Shown piece by piece: positions 1 to 7,766 of a stretch of DNA of 64,000 nt. The DNA is taken from contig NZ_WOSX01000001.1 of assembly GCF_011516735.1 (NCBI RefSeq), positions 420,167 through 484,166 of the forward strand, in the 5' to 3' direction. Below the pieces are notes generated by a model. That model saw only the letters and a list, made by a program, of their open reading frames with translations, did no database searches and was not told the DNA's origin. Numbering within the stretch: the first letter of the stretch is position 1; each line of letters starts with the position of its first letter. The stretch comes from Acetobacter fallax. Its GTDB lineage: Bacteria; Pseudomonadota; Alphaproteobacteria; Acetobacterales; Acetobacteraceae. The position numbers were made by a program, and so were the translations under genes.

Positions 1-511
1 GCCACAGAACGCGGTCGCGGGCGACTTCGACTTCAAACGCTGAGGTCAGCGCATTGACGACTGACGAGCCGACGCCGTGCAGACCGCCAGACGTTTCGTA
101 GGATTTACCCGAGAATTTTCCACCGGCGTGCAGCGTCGTGAAGATCACCTCCAGCGCGGACCGGTCAGGAAAACGAGGATGGGGATCGACCGGGATGCCA
201 CGCCCGTTGTCACGAATCGTCAGCCAGTTGTCGCGCTCAAGCGTGACATCGATCGTGGACGCATGACCGGCAACAGCTTCGTCCATTGAGTTATCGAGAA
301 TCTCGGCGGCGAGATGATGGAGCGCGGTTTCGTCCGTCCCGCCGATATACATGCCCGGACGGCGCCTGACAGGCTCAAGTCCCTCAAGAACCTCGATCGC
401 GCTGGCATCGTAGCGATTGTCCCCGGCCGCCGATGGCGCCGGGGCAGCGCGTGGCTCTCTGGATTCAGGCTGCTTCGGGGAGGCCCCGTCTGTCGAGAAG
501 AGATCACTCAT
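1..511 (-). CDS. parE: DNA topoisomerase IV subunit B, N-terminal part (runs off the left edge)
   Basis: ATP-binding subunit of topoisomerase IV, which decatenates chromosomes together with ParC. Only the first 170 codons are in the window. The GHKL ATPase fold is clear: [10 protein letters not shown] at about residues 49-58, the N-box EILDNSMDE with the catalytic Glu70 and Mg-binding Asn74, the ATP-binding DNGRGIP with Asp101, and the glycine-rich lid GGLHGVGSS near residue 145. A 30-residue Pro/Ala-rich stretch precedes the fold. The start ATG at 511 is the natural one before this leader. GyrB shares the fold; the [10 protein letters not shown] form and the short leader favour ParE, but the distinguishing C-terminal part is missing. 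Confidence 0.88.
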   Translation of the reverse strand, partial: MSDLFSTDGASPKQPESREPRAAPAPSAAGDNRYDASAIEVLEGLEPVRRRPGMYIGGTDETALHHLAAEILDNSMDEAVAGHASTIDVTLERDNWLTIRDNGRGIPVDPHPRFPDRSALEVIFTTLHAGGKFSGKSYETSGGLHGVGSSVVNALTSAFEVEVARDRVLW

Positions 512-590
512 GGCGGGTCTGTCCCCCGGCGCGCAGGATTCGTCAAGAAGTCTCTCGCACGCCTTCGGCTTTCAGACAGCCGGCAATGCG

Positions 591-1112
591 TCAGGCGCGC
601 TTTGTGCGGCTGCGCCGTCTTGCCGGACTCTTATCGACCGAAGGTGCTTCGCAGGTCTCGAACACTGCAGGCTGCACAATATCTTTAGCCTGTGCGTAGC
701 TCGACAGATCATGATCGTTATCGAGAGCGGCGACCTCATCAAACATCCCCAGTCGCTGGAGACAGAAAATCGTTCCGGACTGGACGCCGCGTTCAGACTG
801 AACATTTGCAAGCTGCGTGATGTAATCATCATGCTCGCGCTGGGCGCTCTTGCCGTAAGTCGTCTTGAAATAGGTATTCAGACGCTGCTCGCCGGCCAGC
901 AGGCTGCCACGAAATTTTGCCACGAAGTCATTGTAGCGGTCCTGAGCCCTGCACGACAGGGCCGTGACCATAAGTTCGCTTTTCAGTCCCTGAATATCGA
1001 AAGCTTCGCGAGCCGGAGAACTTCCGCAACTCGCTGCGGAAGCCAGCGTGCTGCATGACAGGCCGGCGACGAGGATTCCGGCGACAGCAAAACGAGAGAA
1101 AGCCGAGGACAT
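591..1112 (-). CDS. Exported protein of unknown function
   Basis: A 173-residue protein I cannot assign to a named family. An N-terminal signal peptide is visible: a short start, the hydrophobic run FAVAGILVAGLSC, and a likely cleavage after STLASA at about residue 26. The mature part has four cysteines, so disulfides are plausible in the periplasm, and ends in a very basic tail (ARRRSRTKRA). The ATG at 1112 follows GGAGAG by seven bases; an upstream TTG is possible but lacks a better ribosome site. It follows the divergent intergenic region at 1113-1460 and is read toward parE. Confidence 0.6.
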   Translation of the reverse strand: MSSAFSRFAVAGILVAGLSCSTLASAASCGSSPAREAFDIQGLKSELMVTALSCRAQDRYNDFVAKFRGSLLAGEQRLNTYFKTTYGKSAQREHDDYITQLANVQSERGVQSGTIFCLQRLGMFDEVAALDNDHDLSSYAQAKDIVQPAVFETCEAPSVDKSPARRRSRTKRA

Positions 1113-1460
1113 GAAAAGTCTCTCCAAAGAAGATTCGCGCCATGTGATATGCCCGCGCAGTTCACCGGTGGCGAGAATTTTTTGAAACCTGTTTGTGGAG
1201 TGGTTGCGCTATAACGCGGATTTAAAAGATAAACCATTGCCCTTCAATAAATTGCATACCTGCCACGCCCTGATCCGGGTGATTATTCGGGAGCTTTCCA
1301 CCGTCACTTCTGCCGAATCGAAGTGCCTGCGTGCCATCCATGCCGGAACGCGGCCTTTCAACCGCGGGCATGTTGCTCTAGAGCGTGTGTCATCCTGACC
1401 GGCCGCGAATCGCGGTCAGGTCGAAGACTTTTCCACTCAACAGAATTGCGGAGCCTTTGC
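1113..1460. other. Divergent intergenic region
   Basis: 348 bases between two oppositely oriented genes for exported proteins. It must carry both promoters, but I see no clear pair of promoter boxes and no RNA gene. A TTGAAA box and a TATAAC box near 1185-1215 are spaced too far apart for a standard promoter. Confidence 0.4.
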
Positions 1461-1988
1461 GTGCGACTGCGAGTTTTTGTCATGCCGGTCCTTACTGCCG
1501 GTCTTCTGACGGGATGCAACCATGGTCCGCTTCAGACGGGTGCTTCCGGAACTCCGGACCCTTTCGGCAGTGTCAGAACGTCTGCTGTCTGTCAGGTGTC
1601 AAAGCCTCAGGCAGGAGCGACCGGAGTTCTTGTGAGCTCCATGACTGTCCGTAGTGACGACGGGCGCTGTCTTCTGAGTGTCGCGCCGCCCGATGGCGGA
1701 AGTTATGCTTCCTTCGGTGTCTCGCCGGCACCTGAACATGGGAAAGCGTTTCTCTACACTCTGAACGGTCAGGTGCAGGTCTCTTACACGCCATCAATGG
1801 GTTACGCAGGCTCTGATACGTTCACGGCAATTCTGATCCGTGGCCCTGGTCAGAAACGGGATCGGCTTACGGTCAATGCAACCGTGGACGCGACAGGAGT
1901 TGTGATGCCGAAACCTGCGGTTGCTGCACCGGCAAAAGCAGGCAAAGAGCCGGCAAAGAAAACGACGACCCGCCGTCGGCATAAATAA
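1461..1988 (+). CDS. Putative lipoprotein with an Ig/cadherin-like beta domain
   Basis: A 175-residue exported protein of unknown function. The N-terminus is basic then hydrophobic and reaches the lipobox LTGC, so Cys at about residue 19 should be lipidated. The middle (GYAGSDTFTA near residue 120) resembles the repeat of bacterial Ig-like/cadherin-like domains, which are beta sandwiches in surface proteins. The C-terminus is a low-complexity Ala/Lys/Pro tail ending TTRRRHK. The GTG at 1461 is chosen because GGAG sits seven bases upstream and it gives a complete lipoprotein signal; an ATG at 1482 would cut the signal short. A hairpin at 2091-2125 lies downstream. Confidence 0.6.
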   Translation: MRLRVFVMPVLTAGLLTGCNHGPLQTGASGTPDPFGSVRTSAVCQVSKPQAGATGVLVSSMTVRSDDGRCLLSVAPPDGGSYASFGVSPAPEHGKAFLYTLNGQVQVSYTPSMGYAGSDTFTAILIRGPGQKRDRLTVNATVDATGVVMPKPAVAAPAKAGKEPAKKTTTRRRHK

Positions 1989-2090
1989 CGTTTATTTTCG
2001 TCGCTGCCGGACTGTCTCTCTGGTCTGGCACGCACGGCACGGCCAGTCACCAGGTTAACGTGGCACAGAACTGAATCAGGCTGGTGTCTG

Positions 2091-2125
2091 GCCGGAAACA
2101 AACCACCTGATGGTCTGTTTCCGGC
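2091..2125. terminator. Bidirectional terminator hairpin
   Basis: A perfect ten-base stem, GCCGGAAACA with TGTTTCCGGC, plus an inner ACCA/TGGT stem. It lies between two convergent genes, the lipoprotein and the Rrf2 regulator, and could end transcription from both sides. Confidence 0.65.
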
Positions 2126-2130
2126 GCAAG

Positions 2131-2580
2131 TCAGATCGAGAACGAGATCGGCTCGGTCAGAGGCTTGCGGAGGCCTGCGGCTTCGGCACGCCTGACGAGA
2201 TCATCAAGGGTCAGTTCACGCAATTTTGCCACCAGCCCTTCTTCCTGTTCGGACCAGAACGGGTCGATGACTTTTCCGAACAGATCGCCGGATGGTCCGT
2301 CATCGCTCTCGGCATCGGTATTCACCACTGTTGCGACGATCTCGGCGACACTGATATCGCGGCGGGGACGCCCGAGATGATAGCCACCGCGAGGGCCGCG
2401 CACGCTCTCAAGCAGAGAAGAGCGCGAGAGAGTTTGTAGCAGCGGTTCGATTCCACGACGGGCCAGACCTGCGCGTTCGGCGATATCGGCGGCGCTCACC
2501 GTACCGGTTCTTCCCGCATGGAATGCGACATCCAGCATAATAAGCACGGCAATAAGTGCGCGATCCCGGCGCAGCAGCAT
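2131..2580 (-). CDS. Rrf2 family transcriptional regulator without cysteines
   Basis: A 149-residue DNA-binding regulator. The N-terminal winged helix is typical of Rrf2 proteins: a helix-turn-helix region ending in AERAGLARRGIEPLLQTL, then the wing SVRGPRGGYHLGRPRRDIS and a dimerisation helix. IscR and NsrR use three cysteines to hold an iron-sulfur cluster; here there is no cysteine at all, so cluster sensing is excluded. It is divergent from cysK with 185 bases between the starts. That arrangement recalls CymR, a cluster-free Rrf2 protein that controls cysteine metabolism with CysK, and makes cysK the likely target. The function is inference; the family is secure. Confidence 0.82.
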   Translation of the reverse strand: MLLRRDRALIAVLIMLDVAFHAGRTGTVSAADIAERAGLARRGIEPLLQTLSRSSLLESVRGPRGGYHLGRPRRDISVAEIVATVVNTDAESDDGPSGDLFGKVIDPFWSEQEEGLVAKLRELTLDDLVRRAEAAGLRKPLTEPISFSI

Positions 2581-2682
2581 AATCGTTCCCCGGATGCCAT
2601 TATTTTCACCCCACCTATACCTCAGACAAAGGGGTTCGTCACATATGCTTTTGATCAGATGTAAATAACCTCTCGCATGACA

Positions 2683-2711
2683 TTATCCACGCCGACACCA
2701 CGTGCTATACT
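2683..2711 (+). promoter_or_regulatory. Probable cysK promoter
   Basis: TTATCC at 2683-2688 and TATACT at 2706-2711 with a 17-base spacer. The -10 box ends 54 bases before the cysK start. It lies between the Rrf2 regulator and cysK, where an operator for that regulator would be expected. Confidence 0.5.
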
Positions 2712-2765
2712 CTGGAAATTATTCATCATAACCCTGCCCGTTGGGTATTCGCAGGAGAAATCCGG

Positions 2766-3755
2766 ATGGCCTCAAAAACAGACGTTCAGCACGGAAATTT
2801 CGGGTTCGCTCCGCCGCATGGGCGGGTTTTCAACTCCATTGTAGAGGCTGTTGGCGGAACGCCGCTCGTTGCGCTGCCACGCCTGACGGAAGAGGATGAT
2901 CTTCCTGCTGACGTGCTTCTCAAGCTGGAGTTTTTCAATCCGCTGGGCTCGGTAAAAGACAGAATCGGGGCGGCAATGGTCATTGCCGCGGAGCAGGAAG
3001 GGCTGATCACGCCCGGACGGAGCGTCCTTGTCGAGCCAACTTCCGGTAATACCGGCATCTCGCTGGCATTTGTCGCGGCATCACGAGGATACCGGCTGAT
3101 TGTCACGATGCCTGAAGGTGCTTCGATCGAACGCAGGAAAATGCTGCGTCTTATGGATGCTCAGGTTGAACTGACGCCGTCACGGCTTGGGATGGCCGGG
3201 GCTATTGCCCGCGCCAGAGAGATCCTCAAAACCACGCCGGATGCATGGATGCCCGGGCAATTCGAGAATCCGGCCAATCCTCTTGTTCATGAAAAGACAA
3301 CCGCTGAGGAAATCTGGCAGGACACGGATGGCGGGGTCGATATCGTCGTTGCCGGCGTGGGGACTGGCGGGACGGCTTCGGGCATTGCTCATGCGCTGAA
3401 GCCCCGGAAAAAGGGGCTGGAAGTCTGGGGCGTTGAACCTGTTGAAAGTGCGATCCTGAATGGTGACGAAGCGGGGCCTCACGGCATACAGGGTATCGGA
3501 CCAGGGTTTTGTCCTCAGACACTGGATGTTTCATCTCTGGATGGCGTGCTGACTGTTTCTGAACGGGAGGCCATCGCGTCCGCGAGGCGCTGTGCGCGTA
3601 TTGATGGTATCCCGATCGGGATTTCATCGGGAGCCGCCCTTCACGCCGCGATCATGCTTGCAAGACGACCGGAGAATGAGGGCAAAACCATTGTCGCCAT
3701 CGCGCCGTCTTTTGCCGAGCGCTATCTGTCCACTTCGCTTTTCAACGGGCTCTGA
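2766..3755 (+). CDS. cysK: Cysteine synthase A (O-acetylserine sulfhydrylase)
   Basis: PLP enzyme that makes cysteine from O-acetylserine and sulfide in the cytoplasm. The 329-residue length fits. Visible motifs are GGTPLV near residue 30, the PLP-binding lysine in GSVKDRIG (Lys64), the substrate loop PTSGNTGISLA near residue 90, the phosphate-binding GVGTGGTASG near 198, and the IGISSGAALHAA segment near the end. AGGAG lies eight bases before the ATG. The first 20 residues extend beyond the usual CysK start. The gene stands alone with its own promoter and a strong terminator, and is divergent from the Rrf2 gene that may regulate it. CysM is an alternative, but the sequence around the active site is CysK-like. 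Confidence 0.93.
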   Translation: MASKTDVQHGNFGFAPPHGRVFNSIVEAVGGTPLVALPRLTEEDDLPADVLLKLEFFNPLGSVKDRIGAAMVIAAEQEGLITPGRSVLVEPTSGNTGISLAFVAASRGYRLIVTMPEGASIERRKMLRLMDAQVELTPSRLGMAGAIARAREILKTTPDAWMPGQFENPANPLVHEKTTAEEIWQDTDGGVDIVVAGVGTGGTASGIAHALKPRKKGLEVWGVEPVESAILNGDEAGPHGIQGIGPGFCPQTLDVSSLDGVLTVSEREAIASARRCARIDGIPIGISSGAALHAAIMLARRPENEGKTIVAIAPSFAERYLSTSLFNGL

Positions 3756-3762
3756 GGAACTC

Positions 3763-3800
3763 GCGAGGTTGCTTCCGCTTCCAGAGCAACCTCGCTGTTT
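3763..3800 (+). terminator. cysK terminator
   Basis: An 11-base perfect stem, GCGAGGTTGCT at 3763-3773 with AGCAACCTCGC at 3785-3795, then TGTTT. It begins eight bases after the cysK stop codon. Confidence 0.7.
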
Positions 3801-3836
3801 CTGGCGTCCGGTGGCGTGTTTATTGTGCGCACACCT

Positions 3837-4064
3837 GGAAGGGGCCGCAGACCCCTTCGCCCTGATCCGTTGATAAACAGGCCGGTTTCCAAAGCCTCTG
3901 TTGTCATTACGTGTTGATCTTTGATATTATTTCAAAGGGTTAACAAAAGATCGGGATCTGTCCGAACCCGGAAGGGGTCGCGGACCCCTTCACCCCGATA
4001 TGTTAATCAATAAGCAGGTTTCCAAAGGTCTGCGACCTTTGGTGGGTTCCAGGGCAAAGCCCTG
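3837..4064. repeat. Two copies of a palindromic intergenic unit around a dispersed repeat
   Basis: Two similar units of about 60 bases lie at 3837-3897 and 3970-4031. Both start with a hairpin of the form GAAGGGG-N6-7-CCCCTTC and end with GGTTTCCAAAG. Right of the second unit are two more perfect palindromes, CCAAAGGT/ACCTTTGG at 4022-4042 and CAGGGC/GCCCTG at 4050-4064. Between the units sits copy A of the dispersed repeat. The whole cluster fills the space between the convergent cysK and ompA-like genes and encodes nothing I can see. Confidence 0.7.
3895..3971 (+). repeat. Dispersed intergenic repeat, copy A
   Basis: Shares with copies B and C the ordered blocks TCTGTTGTCRTTACGTGTTG, then TTTCAAAG, then a hairpin ending CCGAACCCGG. 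It is the most diverged copy in the middle block. It lies downstream of cysK. Confidence 0.65.
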
Positions 4065-4149
4065 AGAAGGTGTCCGCACGTAACGCTAACAGAACCCGGA
4101 CGCTCTCATCCGGAGGCCGGTCTCCTCAGCCTCTGATATCAGATGAAAA

Positions 4150-5292
4150 TCACCGGAGAATGATTTCCACGCGACGGTTCTGGGGTTCACGCACGTCTGG
4201 TCCGGTTGCGACGATCTGATGTGTCTGGCCAAAGCCATTCACGCCGATGATCGTGCCTGCCACGCCGTCACGCACCAGTTCGGCTTTCACCGCGTTCGCG
4301 CGCCGCAGAGACAATGTCATATTGTAGCTCTCTCCGCGCGGTCCCGGATGGGCTGCGGACGAGTCCGTGTAGCCGGAGACTTCGATCCGCGTGAGAGCAG
4401 TATGGGCTGAAGCCTGAGCGGCAACCGCGACGATCGACCGGGCACGGTCGGTAAGACCGGATTTATCCCAGTCAAAAAATACGAGGTAGGTCCGGGCGGC
4501 GGCGGGAGCAGGAGCGGTAATCTCGGGTGGCGCCGGAGGCGGCGGAGGCGGCGCGGGATTAAACTCGTAACGCAGACCGAGCATCAGGGAGTGATTGAAG
4601 TCGGTCACTGTATCCCGGTTGCCGGACGCGAAACTATATTGTTTCGCAACGTTCCTGCCGCCGATCGTTCCCATAGCCGTTGAACCATGGGACTGCGGGC
4701 CGAGCATCGTCCAGAAACGGTATTCCGCTGTCGCGGACAGGCCCACGACCCAGGGCACCGGGAAGGCCAGACCGAAAATGCCCTGATAGGTAACGTTTCC
4801 GAATGTGCCGCCAACATGCTGGGACAATGTGCTGCCCGGAGCGGTGATGGACGTGTTCATGGCGGTCCAGCCGTAGCCAACACCGGCGCCGAAATAGGGA
4901 AAGAGCCAGCTTTTGCCGATATCCATATCGAAAAGCGCGTTCGCCATGACGCCATAAGTCTGGCGTCGGCCATCCGCTCGTGACTGCACGGAATTCGTCA
5001 CAAAGCGCTGATAATCCATGTTGCGGTAATTGCCTTCGACCTCGACACGAAACCCGTTTCCAAGTCCGTAACCGACCGAGCCGATTCCCACGGCGCCGGT
5101 GCGCCAGCGATCACGGCCATCGGGGAACATTGCACTGGAACGGACCCGCTGGTCCTGGTTGAAGGTCGCGCCACCTTCGCCCGCAACATAAATTCCCTGA
5201 ACTGGCTGAGCGAGTACCGGGCTGGACAGAACACATGCGATAAGCGGCGCTGACAGGACAGAGCCTGCGAGAAACCTGTAACGCAGCTTCAT
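4150..5292 (-). CDS. OmpA family outer membrane protein
   Basis: A 380-residue outer membrane protein. A signal peptide (LRYRFLAGSVLSAP to VLAQ, about 28 residues) is followed by an eight-strand beta-barrel domain of about 220 residues rich in alternating aromatic and glycine residues, a proline-rich linker (NPAPPPPPPAPPE), and a C-terminal OmpA domain with YLVFFDWDKSGLT and VSGYTDSS that would bind peptidoglycan. It anchors the outer membrane to the cell wall. GAGGAG sits six bases before the ATG at 5292; an upstream in-frame start would put a charged stretch before the signal peptide. Its own promoter must lie in 5293-5618. Confidence 0.9.
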   Translation of the reverse strand: MKLRYRFLAGSVLSAPLIACVLSSPVLAQPVQGIYVAGEGGATFNQDQRVRSSAMFPDGRDRWRTGAVGIGSVGYGLGNGFRVEVEGNYRNMDYQRFVTNSVQSRADGRRQTYGVMANALFDMDIGKSWLFPYFGAGVGYGWTAMNTSITAPGSTLSQHVGGTFGNVTYQGIFGLAFPVPWVVGLSATAEYRFWTMLGPQSHGSTAMGTIGGRNVAKQYSFASGNRDTVTDFNHSLMLGLRYEFNPAPPPPPPAPPEITAPAPAAARTYLVFFDWDKSGLTDRARSIVAVAAQASAHTALTRIEVSGYTDSSAAHPGPRGESYNMTLSLRRANAVKAELVRDGVAGTIIGVNGFGQTHQIVATGPDVREPQNRRVEIILR

Positions 5293-5618
5293 TATGTTCT
5301 CCTCATGCCCGGACCGCCGTCCGCCCTGTGCCGACCATCCGGTAACGCGATCTGACGTCATACCACCTGGCACTGTTTTGCCGAAAGCGGGGTTTCGCGC
5401 AACTCGGAACAGCAGATCCGCTCTCCGGCGCCCGCTTCATAACTGCGCAGGAAACCTTTTTCCCGCGTCATCAGGTGCGGAAACAATAGCCTGAATCACG
5501 GAACCACCCGTAAAAAACGCCTGTGACCCCCGAAGTTCCTTCGACATGGCTGGCAGTCCGGAAACTGTGGCTCGTTTACAACTATTTACGACTCTTTTGA
5601 GGAAAACATCCCGGATCG
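5293..5618. other. Intergenic region upstream of the OmpA-like gene
   Basis: 326 bases between the DUF1491 gene and the OmpA-like gene, both on the minus strand. It should hold the OmpA-like promoter. I see no confident boxes, RNA gene or repeat. A 36-codon minus-strand reading frame near 5440-5545 has no convincing ribosome site. Confidence 0.35.
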
Positions 5619-5957
5619 TCACAACAGGCGTGCTTCGAAGGGGGGTGTGAAGTCGGTTACGCGAAACTCCAGCACCCACAGATCCGGATCCCGTCCGACC
5701 TGACGTGTGACATAGGCGCTGGCATCGGCTTCGCTGACGGGTTCAGAACCGCTGCCACGTATCCATGCTGGCGAACCGTCAGGCGCACGCGTCTGGGCAA
5801 GCACGACAGCCTGTTCTGACGGATCAAGCAGGATGGCGAGAACGCCTCCGGCATCCTCGTCTCCCCGCCGCAGTCTCATAGCCGGATATCCGGCCTGATT
5901 AGACTGACGAAGGACCGCGCTCACCCAGAGCGCGGTTTTAAGTCGGGGTTCACTCAC
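5619..5957 (-). CDS. DUF1491 family protein
   Basis: A 112-residue protein of a small alphaproteobacterial family of unknown function. The family pattern is visible: LWVSAVLRQSNQAGYPAMRLRRGDEDAGGVLAIL near the start, then ARTRAPDGSPAW-type residues and a C-terminal PDLWVLEFR segment. It starts three bases after the S41 protease stop and is probably in the same transcript. No catalytic motif is evident. Confidence 0.8.
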   Translation of the reverse strand: MSEPRLKTALWVSAVLRQSNQAGYPAMRLRRGDEDAGGVLAILLDPSEQAVVLAQTRAPDGSPAWIRGSGSEPVSEADASAYVTRQVGRDPDLWVLEFRVTDFTPPFEARLL

Positions 5958-5960
5958 AGA

Positions 5961-7766
5961 TTATTCAGCTCCGGTATCTGTATTCGTATCTTCCGGCACC
6001 ATGGCGAGCGCGGTGCGGTAAGCGGTCGGGTTTTCCAGCACGCTGCGGGCCAGTTCGAGGTCCATATCGCCTCCCAGAGCGGCCGGACAGGCTTTACGGA
6101 TCTCAAGGATATGCGAAACGGGCACAGGATATCGCGCCAGACGAGACTGACTGACAGGTTCCGGATCAAGGGCATGTCCTGCCTCAAGCGCCTCGAGTTG
6201 TCGCTGCGCATCCGCGGCGCCCCGGCTTGTGCAAAGCTGCGGCATGACGCCCAGTGCCTGGAGGGGCCAGCCTCCGGGAGCGATCACCCGGCTCCATGTT
6301 ACGAACAGTTCGCCCCGGTCCGGGAGCTGCGCGACGGTCTGCACAAGCCCTTTCCCCAGTGTGGCGCTGCCGATAACGACCGCACGGTGGTGATCCGCCA
6401 GCGCTGCCGCGAGTATTTCTGCGGCGCTGGCTGTCCTTCCGTCGACCAGAATGGCGACGGGCAGCCCGCTGGTCATGTCGCCGCCCTGAACCGCCCAGAT
6501 ATGGTTGGCCTGCGGATCCCGTCCTTTTGTTACTACGGCGACACCGCGGTCCAGGAGGAGAGCGGCCGCCGTGACCGCCTGCTGGAGGACGCCTCCGCGA
6601 TTTCCGCGAAGATCAAGAATCAGTCCGCGCAGACGATGGTCCTGTGATGCCTGATCGAGATACTGGCTCATCTCTTCAGCGGTCTCGCTGGAAAAAGACG
6701 TTACCCGGAGAACGACCAGCGGTCCGCTTGTAAACGCAAAGACTGTCTCGGGAGGAACCTGCGCGCGTTGCAATGAGACGGTTTTGGCACGTCCGCCCGG
6801 CGTTGAGGCCAGCTTCAGCGTCACCACCGTGCCGGGCTCCCCCTTCACCATGGCGTCCACATCCGCAACGGAGCGCCCGGCTACGCTGTGGCCGTTTACT
6901 GCCAGAAGTTCCTCGCCGACATCGACGCCGGCTGGCCAGGCCGGGCCGTTGGTGTTGACGGCGGTCACCACAATCATGTGCTGTTCCCGACCGGCGCCGC
7001 GTCCGGATCGTGTCGGCACGGAACGGGTTCGCTCACCGAACGAGAGGCCGGCCTCGCCCATGCCTCCGCTTCTCGCTTCGCGATCATTATCGGCTGGCGC
7101 GGGTGCGACATAGCGCGAATACGGGTCGAGATGGTTGAACAGTTCGTCGAAAAAGCTCTGAGCGAGCCCGTCGGAACCTGCTGCCCGAATGGTATCGGAA
7201 TGATCCCAGGCAGCCGCCAGAAAGGCCGTGTCGACGTCTGTCCAGCCGCGCATATCGTCTGCCGGCGGGATGGCGCGCGTTAACAACGTTGTCTGTCCGA
7301 GCATGAGCTGAAGGCCGGAGAGTCCTTCCAGCACGCGGAATGACGGGTCCAGCGAACTGATCCCTCCCAGCCCCCACAGACTGAACTGGCGGGCGGAATA
7401 AGGCTGCAATGTGCGCGGCTCGAGAAAGGCCATTGCCGTGGCGATCACCGAGCGCATGAGAGCGGTGTCCATCCGGGGCTGCACGACCTGCCCCTCAGGC
7501 GTGACGGAGGGCGGAACCGTGTCCGGGCGGGCGGACTGTTCGGCGTGAACCGGTCGCGCGACCGGCGCCGGAGAGCGGCCGGTTCCCTGTTCCGGGGCGG
7601 TTCCGTCTTCATCCCGGGCGGAGACACTCTGGCCGTATGCGGCACCGGCGAGCCAGAGAATCAGGATGATTGCCGGGGCGGCGACATGTAGAGAGCGGCT
7701 GACAGACGGACGAGTCCGCAGAAGGGAGGCATGCTCCGCGATGGACAGCAGTGCGGCCCTGGTCAT
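5961..7766 (-). CDS. S41 family carboxy-terminal processing protease
   Basis: A 601-residue periplasmic protease of the CtpA/Prc type. An N-terminal membrane segment (about residues 27-45, PAIILILWLAGAAYG) acts as signal or anchor. A PDZ domain follows in the middle (GVDVGEELLAVNGHSV). The catalytic core has GLILDLRGNRGG, the nucleophile serine in DGRTASAAEI and the general-base lysine in ATLGKGLVQ, the serine-lysine dyad of this family. The C-terminal 90 residues are variable. The ATG at 7766 overlaps the rnr stop as ATGA, so it is translationally coupled to rnr; a start ten codons upstream would overlap rnr more. Confidence 0.88.
   Translation of the reverse strand: MTRAALLSIAEHASLLRTRPSVSRSLHVAAPAIILILWLAGAAYGQSVSARDEDGTAPEQGTGRSPAPVARPVHAEQSARPDTVPPSVTPEGQVVQPRMDTALMRSVIATAMAFLEPRTLQPYSARQFSLWGLGGISSLDPSFRVLEGLSGLQLMLGQTTLLTRAIPPADDMRGWTDVDTAFLAAAWDHSDTIRAAGSDGLAQSFFDELFNHLDPYSRYVAPAPADNDREARSGGMGEAGLSFGERTRSVPTRSGRGAGREQHMIVVTAVNTNGPAWPAGVDVGEELLAVNGHSVAGRSVADVDAMVKGEPGTVVTLKLASTPGGRAKTVSLQRAQVPPETVFAFTSGPLVVLRVTSFSSETAEEMSQYLDQASQDHRLRGLILDLRGNRGGVLQQAVTAAALLLDRGVAVVTKGRDPQANHIWAVQGGDMTSGLPVAILVDGRTASAAEILAAALADHHRAVVIGSATLGKGLVQTVAQLPDRGELFVTWSRVIAPGGWPLQALGVMPQLCTSRGAADAQRQLEALEAGHALDPEPVSQSRLARYPVPVSHILEIRKACPAALGGDMDLELARSVLENPTAYRTALAMVPEDTNTDTGAE

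Noticed and set aside
417..1058. A plus-strand frame across the parE start and the next exported-protein gene
   Set aside because: It is antisense to two better supported genes, one with a clear GHKL fold and one with a signal peptide.
5437..5679. Small minus-strand frame between DUF1491 and the OmpA-like gene
   Set aside because: It overlaps the DUF1491 gene, lacks a ribosome site and shows no family features.
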